A stretch of 64,000 nucleotides of DNA from contig NZ_CAKZGO010000004.1 of assembly GCF_936916975.1 (NCBI RefSeq), positions 124,001 through 188,000 of the forward strand. Direction: 5' to 3'. Made by a program: the position numbers and the translations under genes. Numbering within the stretch: position 1 is the stretch's first letter; each line of letters opens with the position of its first letter. This stretch comes from an uncultured Dongia sp. (GTDB taxonomy: Bacteria; Pseudomonadota; Alphaproteobacteria; Dongiales; Dongiaceae). The notes under the pieces were generated by a model, which saw nothing but the letters and a program-made list of their open reading frames with translations, was not told the DNA's origin and did no database searches. Positions 26,855 through 35,192 of the stretch are shown piece by piece.

Positions 26855-27616
26855 ATGTCACTCGATCCCGTCATCCTCCTGCCCTTGTCACCGGCCCGCG
26901 CGCCGCTCCTGGTGGCGCTGCGACAGACGTTGCCAAAACTGCGCGCTGCGCCTGATCTTGATTCGCTGGTAGCAGTGTTGCTGACAGCCTTGCGCGACGA
27001 TTTCCATTTTCCTCACGTCACGTTGCTGACGGCAGCGCAGTTGGAAACCGAGATTTCGTTGCCTGGTTTGTCCGATAGCGGCAGCAAGATCGCCGTGCCC
27101 ATCCTGGACGGTTCAATCCTGCTCGGCACCATCTACGCCGAAAGCGGGGAAGCAGGCCGCTTCGGCGACGATGAAGAAGATGCGCTGATGATCCTGGCGG
27201 CGGAAGTGGCAGCAGCGATGCGCCAATTGCCCGGCGAAACCGAGCACGGTGCCAATCCCAGCAGCGAAAATGTCGCCGTTGAATGCGACACGCCGCTCCT
27301 GGTGCGTCACTACCCGGTCGATGACAGCATCTTCATCGACGACGAATATGTCATCAAGGGTGTGGCCGGAGCCATCCTGTGGTTCCTGCTCAGCGAGCAT
27401 GCACGCAACGGACGTGTCGAATTCAGCAACAAGGAACTGCGTCTGGCACCGCAGATTCGCCTGCCCGCGTTCTCCGAGAATCTCGAGGCCCGTCTTATCC
27501 TGCTGCGTCGCCGCCTTGCCGAGCGCAGCAACTATCTGGCGCTCGACAAGGCAGGACGTGGTCGCTTCCGACTCAATCTCAGCCGTCCCGTGCGATTGAT
27601 CGAGCCGGTCAGCTAG
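26855..27616 (+). CDS. GAF-domain protein with C-terminal winged-helix-like region
   Basis: The start at 26855 (MSLDPVILLPL) is tentative; an in-frame GTG at 26771 would add 28 residues. Residues 20-125 look like a small GAF domain (DLDSLVAVLLTALRDDFHF ... SKIAVPILDGSILLGTIYAE). The C-terminal 110 residues include IDDEYVIKGVAGAILWFLL and FSNKELRLAPQIRLP followed by a basic helix RLILLRRRLAERSN, which suggests a winged-helix DNA-binding module. It is convergent with the EnvZ-like kinase. A ligand-responsive regulator is the best guess. Confidence 0.7.
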   Translation: MSLDPVILLPLSPARAPLLVALRQTLPKLRAAPDLDSLVAVLLTALRDDFHFPHVTLLTAAQLETEISLPGLSDSGSKIAVPILDGSILLGTIYAESGEAGRFGDDEEDALMILAAEVAAAMRQLPGETEHGANPSSENVAVECDTPLLVRHYPVDDSIFIDDEYVIKGVAGAILWFLLSEHARNGRVEFSNKELRLAPQIRLPAFSENLEARLILLRRRLAERSNYLALDKAGRGRFRLNLSRPVRLIEPVS

Positions 27617-27649
27617 TGGAACCATGCCGACACGACGCCCGAGTCACAC

Positions 27650-27687
27650 GCTAATTTCCCGCTAATGGATTGCTAAGTTTTCGCTAA
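27650..27687. repeat. Four GCTAA direct repeats at an exact 11-bp period
   Basis: GCTAA occurs at 27650-27654, 27661-27665, 27672-27676 and 27683-27687, each separated by six different bases. One copy per helical turn is the arrangement used by OmpR/PhoB-type and other cooperative DNA-binding proteins. The array lies between the convergent ends of the GAF-protein gene (27616) and the EnvZ-like kinase gene (27710), not in an obvious promoter. Confidence 0.9.
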
Positions 27688-27709
27688 GACCAGCTCAGAA
27701 AGGCCCAGA

Positions 27710-29065
27710 TCAGAGCGGCAATCTCAGCACCGCGCGCAGGCCACCGCCCGGTGCATCCGACAGCACCAGGTCGCCGCCATGGCCGCGGATGATATCGCGG
27801 GCGATGGTGAGGCCGAGGCCCGTGCCACCGGTTTCCTGGTTGCGCGATTGCTCAAGACGGAAGAACGGCTTGAACACGTCTTCGCGCGCTTCCGGCGGGA
27901 TGCCCGGACCATCATCATCGACCATCACTTCGACATGACGCGGCCGCAGCGCCATGGTGACGCCGATCGTGCCGGCATAGCGATGGGCATTGCCGATGAC
28001 GTTGTCGAGCGCACGACGGAACGCATCGCGCCGCAAAGGGACGACGACGCTGCGCTCCGGCAAAATCAGGTCTATCTGGGCGCCCTGGCGCCTGGCGTCG
28101 CCGGTGACATCAGCCACCACTTCGGCAAGATCCGTAGGTGCCGGCTGCTCCATACCCTCGCCGCGGGCAAAAGCGAGATAGGCGCCGATCATACGTTCCA
28201 TATCGGCGACGTCCTTCTTGAGGTCGCCGATATCCCCGCCATCGCCCATCATGGCGAGCTGCAACTTCATGCGCGTGAGCGGGGTTCTGAGATCATGGCT
28301 GACGCCGGCCAGCATTTCCGTGCGCTGACCGATCTGGCGGCGGATGCGGTTGCGCATCTGGTTGAAGGCCTGGCCCGCCAGTGCCACTTCGGTAGCACCC
28401 TCGATGCGGAAATCCTCGACCTCGCGACCCTTGCCGAAATCGTCGGCGGCCTGGGCCAGACGCTTGATCGGCTTCACCTGGTTGCGCATGAACAAGGTCG
28501 CCACGGCCAGCAAGGCCAAGGACGTGCCCACCATCCAGAGCAGGAAGACATAGGTGGTGGAACTGAACAGCCGCCGCCGCAGCACGACGACATGCAGGAC
28601 GCCATCGGCCAGCTGCACATGAATCTCGATGTATTTTTCCAGGCTGCGGCTGTCGATGATGAAGGGCCGCTGCACGCGGTCTTCGAGCGCGCGGGCCAAC
28701 TGCCGATCGACCAAATTCTGGCGCATGATGGTGGGATCGTTGGGCAGGATCTCCCCCGGCTTGAAATCGAGCGAGAGTTCCAGATCGTTGCGCGCCGTTT
28801 CGAACAACGTGTTGATCGCCACTTCGCTGTCAGACGGGGCGGTCCCTGCCCGCGGCATCAGCCTCGTGACCGCGCCGATTTCACCTGCCACCGATTGCGC
28901 CAGGCGCTTGGTGACCGTGTTCCAATGGCTATCATAGAACACCCAGGCCGAAATCACCTGCAGCAGCACGATCGGGGTCACGATGATGAGGATCGACCGG
29001 CCGAGAAGTGAACGCGGCAGCATGCGCTCGATCGCCATCAACCATTCCTGCATCAAGGCGTTCAT
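27710..29065 (-). CDS. EnvZ-like sensor histidine kinase
   Basis: A 451-aa inner-membrane kinase. A first membrane helix at about 22-44, a periplasmic domain of about 130 aa, a second helix at 172-192, HAMP, then HisKA with MLAGVSHDLRTPLTRMK (H257), and an ATPase domain with N box NVIGNAHRY, DDGPGIP and GTGLGL. This layout and the linker KPIKRLAQAADDFGKG match EnvZ/RstB. It follows the OmpR-type regulator by 17 bp on the same strand and is its likely partner. Confidence 0.94.
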   Translation of the reverse strand: MNALMQEWLMAIERMLPRSLLGRSILIIVTPIVLLQVISAWVFYDSHWNTVTKRLAQSVAGEIGAVTRLMPRAGTAPSDSEVAINTLFETARNDLELSLDFKPGEILPNDPTIMRQNLVDRQLARALEDRVQRPFIIDSRSLEKYIEIHVQLADGVLHVVVLRRRLFSSTTYVFLLWMVGTSLALLAVATLFMRNQVKPIKRLAQAADDFGKGREVEDFRIEGATEVALAGQAFNQMRNRIRRQIGQRTEMLAGVSHDLRTPLTRMKLQLAMMGDGGDIGDLKKDVADMERMIGAYLAFARGEGMEQPAPTDLAEVVADVTGDARRQGAQIDLILPERSVVVPLRRDAFRRALDNVIGNAHRYAGTIGVTMALRPRHVEVMVDDDGPGIPPEAREDVFKPFFRLEQSRNQETGGTGLGLTIARDIIRGHGGDLVLSDAPGGGLRAVLRLPL

Positions 29066-29082
29066 GAATTAGTGGGCCATGT

Positions 29083-29826
29083 TCAATCTGGCCGCAGCAC
29101 GTAGCCGATGCCACGCACGGTCTGCAGATAGCGCGGGAAACGCGGATCGTCCTCGATCTTGCGGCGCAAGCGGGTCATTTGCACGTCGATGAGGCGGGAT
29201 GCACCGACCTCGATCACATTGCCATCGGACTCGCCGGCTGCATCATCGCCATCGGCCACGATGCCGGCGCGCGACGACAATTCATCGCGGCTGACCGCCT
29301 GACCAGCGCGGCGTGCCAGCAGCAACAGCAGATCCCCCTCCGCCTCGGTAAGATGCACGATCTCACCACCTTTGTAGAGGCGTCGCCGCTCGATCTCGAA
29401 AGCGAAGGCGCCGAACCGCACGGTTCCGGTAGCCGGCGTCGGCGCCACCGCGCGTGGCCGAGCGCGTTTCAGGATCGCGTTGATGCGCAGCACCAGCTCC
29501 TTGGGTTCGAACGGCTTGCCGAGATAATCGTCGGCCCCGGTCTCCAGCCCGTTGATGCGGTCCTGTACCTCTCCCATCGCGGTGAGGAGTAGGATGGGCA
29601 CGGCGCTGTCGGTGCGCAGCGAGCGGGTGAGGTCAAGACCGCTCTCGCCCGGCATCATGATGTCCAGCACCAGAAGATCGAAGGCGATGCTTTTCAGCTT
29701 CGCCCGCGCTTCGGCTGCATCGGTGGCGACAGTCACGCGGAAACCCTGTTCACCGAGATAGCGCGCGATGAGGTCGCGCAGGCGCTTATCGTCATCGACG
29801 ACCAGGATATGGGCGTGCTCAGTCAT
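29083..29826 (-). CDS. OmpR-family response regulator
   Basis: A receiver domain (acidic pocket DDD at 11-13, phosphoacceptor D55 in LLVLDIMMPG, T82, K104) is joined to a winged-helix DNA-binding domain ending in RGIGYVLRPD. The 247-aa length and the insert after DELSSRAGIVADGDDAAGES are typical of alphaproteobacterial OmpR/ChvI relatives. It lies between the MarR gene (3 bp upstream) and the EnvZ-like kinase, making a marR-ompR-envZ operon. Confidence 0.95.
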   Translation of the reverse strand: MTEHAHILVVDDDKRLRDLIARYLGEQGFRVTVATDAAEARAKLKSIAFDLLVLDIMMPGESGLDLTRSLRTDSAVPILLLTAMGEVQDRINGLETGADDYLGKPFEPKELVLRINAILKRARPRAVAPTPATGTVRFGAFAFEIERRRLYKGGEIVHLTEAEGDLLLLLARRAGQAVSRDELSSRAGIVADGDDAAGESDGNVIEVGASRLIDVQMTRLRRKIEDDPRFPRYLQTVRGIGYVLRPD

Positions 29827-29829
29827 GGG

Positions 29830-30387
29830 CTAGCGTGACCCGGTACCGCCAGAATTGCCGCCAGTGTTGCCTGGCATCGTCGGTGTCGACCCTGGCCCCG
29901 CCGGGTTCTGAGTTCGGAACCGCACCCGGTCTTCTTCGTTGATCAGCCCGAGCAGCACCTTTTTGAAGCCCTCGACGGCATCGGCGCCGGCGGCCTTATA
30001 AGCGCGGGCGACGAGCGCGCGCTGGTCTTCGGTCAAGCGCCGTTCCAGCTCCGCACCCTTGTCGGTCAGGCTGAGCAGGCGCTGGCGGCGGTCGGTGGTC
30101 CCCGGCCGCTGGACGATGAAGCCTTCGCGCACCAGCTGCGAGAGTACCCGCGACAGGCTCTGCTTGGTGATCTTCAGGATGTCGAGGAGGTCGGAGACCG
30201 TCATGCCGGGATTGCGGCCGACGAAATAGATGACGCGGTGATGCGCCCGGCCAAAATCATAGGCAGCCAGGGTCTGGTCAGCCCGCGCTGTAAAGTCGCG
30301 GTAGCCGAAGAACAGCAGCTCGATTCCTTGCCGCAGTTCATCGTCCCGCAGGAACAAAGGGTTAGGCGTGGATTTCAAATCCGACAT
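29830..30387 (-). CDS. MarR-family transcriptional regulator
   Basis: A 185-aa winged-helix regulator: LLDILKITKQSLSRVLSQLV is the recognition region and GTTDRRQRLLSLTDKG the wing, both diagnostic for MarR. The C-terminal tail after the dimerisation helix is Gly/Pro/Thr-rich and probably disordered. It is the first gene of the marR-ompR-envZ unit and is divergent from ilvE. A palindrome overlapping its start codon suggests autoregulation. Confidence 0.95.
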   Translation of the reverse strand: MSDLKSTPNPLFLRDDELRQGIELLFFGYRDFTARADQTLAAYDFGRAHHRVIYFVGRNPGMTVSDLLDILKITKQSLSRVLSQLVREGFIVQRPGTTDRRQRLLSLTDKGAELERRLTEDQRALVARAYKAAGADAVEGFKKVLLGLINEEDRVRFRTQNPAGPGSTPTMPGNTGGNSGGTGSR

Positions 30388-30410
30388 GATTTTATGTCAG
30401 CCATGTTGAC
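30383..30410. promoter_or_regulatory. Candidate MarR operator
   Basis: GACAT-N6-ATGTC at 30383-30398 overlaps the marR start codon. A second overlapping element, GTCA-N7-TGAC at 30396-30410, runs into the -35 box of the ilvE promoter. Two adjacent inverted repeats in a divergent marR intergenic region fit autorepression, with possible control of ilvE. Confidence 0.5.
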
Positions 30411-30434
30411 TTATTTATCCGAATATTTTAAAAC
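30406..30434 (+). promoter_or_regulatory. Sigma-70-type promoter for ilvE
   Basis: TTGACT (30406-30411), a 17-bp spacer, and TAAAAC (30429-30434) form a good vegetative promoter in a locally AT-rich stretch, about 50 bp before the ilvE start. Confidence 0.6.
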
Positions 30435-30487
30435 GACGTCATTCCGGGTTCCTTTATAACCCGACAAGAAGCCAAATGGAGGAATTC

Positions 30488-31360
30488 ATGAGTTTGGTGC
30501 CTTTCGACGATCGTGATGGCGATATCTGGATGGACGGCAAGTTCGTGCCCTGGCGCTCGGCCAACCTGCATGTCCTCAGCCACGGCCTCCATTATGCCTC
30601 AGCCGTGTTCGAAGGCGAACGGTCCTATAACGGCAAGGTGTTCAAATCCCGCGCCCATACCGAACGCCTCCACAGATCGGCCGAGATCGTCGGTTATACC
30701 ATCCCCTTCTCGGTCGATGCGATCGAGGCGGCTAAGACCGAGCTGGTGAAGCGCACGGGCTTCCAGAACTGCTATGTCCGCGCCATCGCCTGGCGCGGCA
30801 GCGAGATGATGGGCGTCTCTGCACAGAAGAACACGATCCACCTCGCCATTGCCGCCTGGGAATGGCCTTCCTATTTCTCGCCGGAGCTGCTGGCCAAAGG
30901 CATCCGCCTGAAATGGGCCAAATACCGGCGCCCGGCCCCGGATACGGCGCCCGTCGCCGCCAAGGCCTCCGGCCTCTATCAGATCTGCACCATCTCGAAG
31001 CACGAGGCTGAGCGTGAAGGCTATCAGGATGCGATGATGCTGGATTACCGCGGACTGCTCGCCGAGGCGACCGGCGCCAACGTGTTCCTGGTCCAGAATG
31101 GTGAGCTTCACACGCCCAAACCCGATTGCTTCCTCAATGGCCTCACCCGCCAGACCGTGATTGAGCTCGCGCAGCGCCGCCAGATCAAGGTGGTCGAGCG
31201 CGCGATCCAGCCGGAAGAACTGGCCAAGACCGATGAGGTTTTCCTGGTCGGCTCCGCCGCCGAAGTGACACCTGTGGGCGAGATCGGCGAGTACAAATTC
31301 AAGGTCGGCCCACTGACCCGCCAGATGCGCGAAGACTATCTGAAGGAAGTCGGGGCGTAG
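30488..31360 (+). CDS. ilvE: Branched-chain amino acid aminotransferase
   Basis: PLP fold-type IV transaminase (290 aa) interconverting Leu, Ile, Val and their 2-oxo acids. The ATG at 30488 (MSLVPFDDRDGDIWM) is preferred because GGAGG lies just before it; an ATG at 30476 is also in frame. Key blocks are HGLHYASAVFEGER, the PLP-lysine region KASGLYQICTISKHEA, and LLAEATGANVFLV with FLNGLTRQTVIELA. The upstream promoter overlaps a candidate MarR site. It appears monocistronic. Confidence 0.95.
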   Translation: MSLVPFDDRDGDIWMDGKFVPWRSANLHVLSHGLHYASAVFEGERSYNGKVFKSRAHTERLHRSAEIVGYTIPFSVDAIEAAKTELVKRTGFQNCYVRAIAWRGSEMMGVSAQKNTIHLAIAAWEWPSYFSPELLAKGIRLKWAKYRRPAPDTAPVAAKASGLYQICTISKHEAEREGYQDAMMLDYRGLLAEATGANVFLVQNGELHTPKPDCFLNGLTRQTVIELAQRRQIKVVERAIQPEELAKTDEVFLVGSAAEVTPVGEIGEYKFKVGPLTRQMREDYLKEVGA

Positions 31361-31428
31361 TTCTTCTGGGATGCTATTGGTCGCGTGAGATTTTCCGCAG
31401 CCTCACGCGCCAATGGCGTTCCGCCAAT

Positions 31429-32628
31429 CTATGGGGCGGTGTCTGACGTCGCGGGCGCCATCATCTCCTTGAGAGCCCATGAGGGAATATCGCCTGAGTT
31501 GGTTGGCGTGTTCTGCCACGGGTTGCTCTTTGCCCCGAGGGCTCGCCCCGCGTCAAAAGCTGCGCGCATCTGAACCGGGTCGAAGGCGAGAACATCGTTG
31601 CCGACATCTATGTGGTCGGGAATTCCAACGATGTTGAACGCATAGCCCAGCACCCTTGTTCCGAAATATGACCTCGTCACAGCTGTTTGCATGGACTGTT
31701 CCATCATCACGCTGATCGTTGTCGCCGCGATCTTGCCAAGAGCCCGGACCAAGGCCTGTGGCGGTGCAGTTATCTTGCCGTTGTCAATCAGATACAGATT
31801 GCCGGGGCCGTGCAGTGGAGGATTGGGTTTGTGCTGTCCGCCCATCCCTGGGATCACCAGATTCGAACGGGCGGCCCCATCGACGAACAAATGGCCATCT
31901 ATTTCTACCGGCGGAAAGACGATAGGGAACGAGGCTGAGGCCAGCAATACATCGTGATAGAGTTCTAAATCTCCCGCCTTTGCGATCATCGTCATATTCC
32001 AGACCCAGGTCTGGCCATAGTCAATGTTGGTTGTCCCCACAAACAACATACGATTGTCATCATATGCCGCAGCCACGCGCTCCAAAGTCTCTGCTGTCAC
32101 ATATTTGACAAGCATTTCACGCAAGGGTGCGGTGTCCCTGAGCGAGTCAGCGGAGAGAAGGCCGAAGAGTGATCTGTCTGTGTAAATATTGTCACTGCTG
32201 ACTTGCGTGTACATCTCTTCCAACGTCGCATCGTCGGCGGGGCTGCCGAGAAAGGCGTGGGTGGCCAGCAACGCACCGGTGCTGACACCGCCGACAAGAT
32301 CGAATTGCGGCCGCCGTCCGCTCTCGCGCCAACCATTGAGAAAGCCAGCGCCAAAGGCGCCGTTCTGGCCACCACCGGAGAGGGAAAGGAGGTTCAAGGC
32401 ATGCCCGCGCTTGCGTTCGAGGTGGCGTATGAGATTGTCGCCAGGAACGGCCGTTACTGCGGCATAGATGCTTGAAGGTTGGGTCGGATTCAGCGGTTCG
32501 GACCCATTCGGGAGCGTTGCATATAACGGTGCATGCAAAGAGAGGGTTCGCTCAGGAGGCGATCCACAGGCCGCCAGAAGCAACAATGCCAGACAACCTT
32601 GAAAATTACGTAACCTCTGAAGTCCCAT
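31429..32628 (-). CDS. Patatin-like phospholipase lipoprotein
   Basis: A 399-aa protein with a lipoprotein signal ending LLLLAAC, so it is probably attached to the outer or inner membrane. The patatin features are the oxyanion loop SGGGQNGAFGAGFLNGW, the nucleophile in GGVSTGAL, and the catalytic DGAA (FVDGAARSNL). It should be an acyl hydrolase of lipids. Base composition and codon choice are visibly less GC-rich than in flanking genes, and both sides are non-coding, suggesting later acquisition. Substrate and role (envelope turnover or secreted effector) are unknown. Confidence 0.9.
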   Translation of the reverse strand: MGLQRLRNFQGCLALLLLAACGSPPERTLSLHAPLYATLPNGSEPLNPTQPSSIYAAVTAVPGDNLIRHLERKRGHALNLLSLSGGGQNGAFGAGFLNGWRESGRRPQFDLVGGVSTGALLATHAFLGSPADDATLEEMYTQVSSDNIYTDRSLFGLLSADSLRDTAPLREMLVKYVTAETLERVAAAYDDNRMLFVGTTNIDYGQTWVWNMTMIAKAGDLELYHDVLLASASFPIVFPPVEIDGHLFVDGAARSNLVIPGMGGQHKPNPPLHGPGNLYLIDNGKITAPPQALVRALGKIAATTISVMMEQSMQTAVTRSYFGTRVLGYAFNIVGIPDHIDVGNDVLAFDPVQMRAAFDAGRALGAKSNPWQNTPTNSGDIPSWALKEMMAPATSDTAP

Positions 32629-32785
32629 GCGTTCCCCCGGTCTGCAAGAAACTCTGCAAGATGGCAGAAAGCCAAACCATCTATCTGTCTGGCCGTCTGC
32701 CGAACTGCATTTGGTGCTTTATCTTGTCGCAGTTCGTCACCTTCCGCAATCCCACCTCACGGCCAGATTGGCCACCAATATGGCT

Positions 32786-33148
32786 TCACCACCGCCCGTG
32801 ACGCCGGTTCCATGCAAACAGCTGATCGGCAAAACGGTCATAGAGCCAGCGCGACACCGGCCGCATGCCCTCCCACATCATCACCCGGCCAAGCCATTTC
32901 TGGCCCGGCGTATCCAGCATTAGTTTGGCGATTGCGTCGGCGCCGATGAAGACCTCACCCATTTCGTCGCGCACATGAAGGCTGTGCCGTACTTTGTTGA
33001 GATCGGCGCCGATTTCGCAGACAAGGTTTTCATCCTGGGCGATGTCTTTCCAGGCCGAATCATTGCCTTTCATACGCTGACGCTGGTTGTTGATGCCGGC
33101 GGCGCAAACTGGGCAGGCGCTGTTGTAGTAGACCTCGAGCTTGGCCAC
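32786..33148 (-). CDS. DCC-family thiol-disulfide oxidoreductase (DUF393)
   Basis: A small (120 aa) thioredoxin-like protein. The GTG at 33148 is chosen because AGGAAGA lies about 7 nt upstream; an in-frame extension to 33193 lacks family match. The N-terminal strand EVYYNSACPVCAAGI carries the redox cysteine pair (CPVC). LHVRDEMGEVFIGADAI and WLYDRFADQLFAWNRR are typical DUF393 segments. Proteins of this family are probable disulfide oxidoreductases; the partner is unknown. Confidence 0.88.
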   Translation of the reverse strand: MAKLEVYYNSACPVCAAGINNQRQRMKGNDSAWKDIAQDENLVCEIGADLNKVRHSLHVRDEMGEVFIGADAIAKLMLDTPGQKWLGRVMMWEGMRPVSRWLYDRFADQLFAWNRRHGRW

Positions 33149-33217
33149 GCAGGCTCTTCCTGTAGATCGCGACAGCCCCAACCTAGCACCCACCCCTGAA
33201 ACAGACTGGCAAAAAAA

Positions 33218-33244
33218 CAGGGTGCTACAGCATGTAGCACCCTG
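33218..33244 (-). terminator. Rho-independent terminator downstream of degP
   Basis: An 11-bp perfect stem (33218-33228 with 33234-33244, containing GGGTGCTAC/GTAGCACCC) has a 5-nt loop. On the minus strand it is followed directly by seven T residues (33211-33217 on the plus strand are A). It would end the degP transcript. Confidence 0.88.
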
Positions 33245-33291
33245 AGACAGTTGGAGGGAACGACAGGAAAACAGGGAGGCAAAATAGGGGG

Positions 33292-33332
33292 TGGCCGACG
33301 TTGATGGGGGGATGGGTTATCAACGTCGGCCA
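33292..33332. other. Long stem-loop in the degP 3' region
   Basis: TGGCCGACGTTGAT (33292-33305) and ATCAACGTCGGCCA (33319-33332) form a perfect 14-bp stem with a 13-nt loop. It lies between the degP stop and the terminator. There is no U-run; it may protect the 3' end or be part of a 3'-derived RNA. The gap between the DCC gene and degP contains nothing else. Confidence 0.7.
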
Positions 33333-33421
33333 GACCGGATGCCGCTGCAGGAGGCAAATTCCTGCGGGGGACAGGGGGCGGTGCAGCACCCGGCCTTTGA
33401 AGTGTTAGCGGGCTTGTGGCA

Positions 33422-34984
33422 TCAGGCCTGCTTCAGATTGACGGCGATGAAGTGATCGCGGCCATCGCGGCTGACCTGCATTACCAGCACCGGCCTGTCG
33501 CTCTTCTGCGCTGCTTCGGCGAGACGCGTAATCTCGGCCGGATCGGTCACGTTGCTGTTGCCGACACGCTCGATCACGTCACCCGGCTTCAGACCCTGAT
33601 CGATCAGCGGTGAGTCGTCCTTCAAATCCACGATGACCACGCCCTTGGCATTGTCATCGAGGTTGAAGGCTTGGCGCGCTTCCGGCGTCAAGGCGGCGAG
33701 GCGCGCGCCGAGCACAGCACTTTCTGAACCGTCGCCGGCATCGCCGTCGCTTTGGCCGTTGTCGTTGCTGGCGACCGCTTCGGGTTTCAGCTTGCCGATC
33801 TCGACCGTGATCTCCTTCTCGTGACCCTCGCGCAGGACATCAAGGGTCGCCTTCGACCCCGGATCGGCGCTGGCCACCAGACGCGGCAGGTCGCGCATCT
33901 CCATCACCTTGGTGCCGTTGAAGGCGAGCACGACGTCACCGGATTTGAGATCGGCCTTGGCCGCCGGGCTGGTTGGGTCGATATTGGCGATGAGCGCGCC
34001 CTTCGGTTCATCAAGGCCGAGGCCCTTGGCTAGGTCTGGCGTCACCTGCTGGATTTCGACACCGAGCCAGCCGCGTTCGATCGAGCCCTTGTCACGCAGT
34101 TCAGCCACCACGGTCTTGGCAAGATTGCTGGGGATCGCAAAGCCGATGCCGACCGAGCCGCCGGACGGCGAGACGATTGCCGTGTTGATGCCGACCACAT
34201 TGCCGTTCATGTCGAAGGTCGGGCCGCCGGAATTGCCCTGGTTGATCGCAGCGTCGATCTGCAGGAAGTCGTCGAACGGGCCTTCATGGATGTCGCGGCT
34301 GCGCGCCGAGACGATGCCGGTCGTGACCGATCCACCGAGGCCGAACGGATTGCCGACTGCCATCACCCAATCGCCGACGCGGGCCTTGTCCGAATCACCC
34401 CAGGGAACCGAGGGCAACGGCTTCTTGGCCTCGACTTTGAGCAAGGCGAGGTCGGTCTTGGGATCCGTGCCGATCAGCTTTGCCGGATATTCGGTACCGT
34501 CGGCCAAGGTCACGGTGATATCGGTCGATTCTTCGATCACATGGTTGTTGGTGACGACATAGCCGGTGGGATCGATCACAAAGCCCGAGCCGAGTGACAT
34601 CGCCTTGTGCATCGGCTTGCGGCCGTTGCCCTGGCGCTGCTGCTCCTCAAACTGCTTGAAGAAATCCTCGAAAGGCGAGCCCTTGGGGAATTGCGGCATC
34701 TCCTGTCCATCGCTCTCGGCTACTTTGCGCGAGGACGAAATATTGACCACCGCCGGCGAGACCTTGGCAGCAAGATCGGCGAAACTGACGGGCCGGGCCT
34801 GGTCGGTTAATTGGTTCCCGGCTGGCTGATCGGCCTTGGCTTCGACGACATGGGCGAGGCTCAGCGCCGATGGGACGATCGCCAGGGCGCCCATGAACAA
34901 GGCGGCGCGGCCAACGGTGGCGAACAACCGGCTGCGGCTAGGCTCCGGCGATTTGGGTGCGTTTGCGGGCAGGATCTGGGTCAT
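33422..34984 (-). CDS. degP: Do-family periplasmic serine protease DegP/HtrA
   Basis: Periplasmic protease-chaperone that handles misfolded envelope proteins (520 aa). The ATG at 34984 is favoured since GGAG sits just upstream; another ATG at 34996 is in frame. A signal anchor covers about residues 18-44. The triad is visible as H148 (TNNHVIEES), D178 (TDLALLKV) and S252 (GNSGGPT). Two PDZ domains follow (about 290-385 and 415-515, the first with GWLGVEIQQVTPDLAKGLGL). A disordered acidic linker joins them. It is divergent from a two-component system across a long inverted repeat, which suggests envelope-stress control. Confidence 0.96.
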   Translation of the reverse strand: MTQILPANAPKSPEPSRSRLFATVGRAALFMGALAIVPSALSLAHVVEAKADQPAGNQLTDQARPVSFADLAAKVSPAVVNISSSRKVAESDGQEMPQFPKGSPFEDFFKQFEEQQRQGNGRKPMHKAMSLGSGFVIDPTGYVVTNNHVIEESTDITVTLADGTEYPAKLIGTDPKTDLALLKVEAKKPLPSVPWGDSDKARVGDWVMAVGNPFGLGGSVTTGIVSARSRDIHEGPFDDFLQIDAAINQGNSGGPTFDMNGNVVGINTAIVSPSGGSVGIGFAIPSNLAKTVVAELRDKGSIERGWLGVEIQQVTPDLAKGLGLDEPKGALIANIDPTSPAAKADLKSGDVVLAFNGTKVMEMRDLPRLVASADPGSKATLDVLREGHEKEITVEIGKLKPEAVASNDNGQSDGDAGDGSESAVLGARLAALTPEARQAFNLDDNAKGVVIVDLKDDSPLIDQGLKPGDVIERVGNSNVTDPAEITRLAEAAQKSDRPVLVMQVSRDGRDHFIAVNLKQA

Positions 34985-35072
34985 CTCTATCTCCATCTGC
35001 GGCCGCCCTGACGGCGCCGCGTTGGAGAGGATATTGTTCCACCCCTGTCACAGCGCCATGTCCGCCTGCATG

Positions 35073-35129
35073 CTATTTGGCAACGAATTGCGACAGGCCG
35101 GCACCCTGTTACAATTCGTTACCAAATAG
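35073..35129. promoter_or_regulatory. Inverted repeat between degP and the two-component operon
   Basis: Two 25-bp arms (35073-35097 and 35105-35129) are inverted copies with three mismatches and a 7-bp centre. Read on the minus strand, the right arm contains GTAAC-GAATT-GTAAC. The left arm on the plus strand has the weaker copy GCAAC-GAATT-GCGAC. A pentamer repeated after five bases resembles sites of OmpR-family regulators such as CpxR. It lies midway, 88 bp from the degP start and 63 bp from the regulator start. Confidence 0.75.
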
Positions 35130-35192
35130 CCGGACAACCGCGCTAAGAAGCCGGACAGAATGGCCGCGCCTTGAAGATTTGATGTTCGTGGA

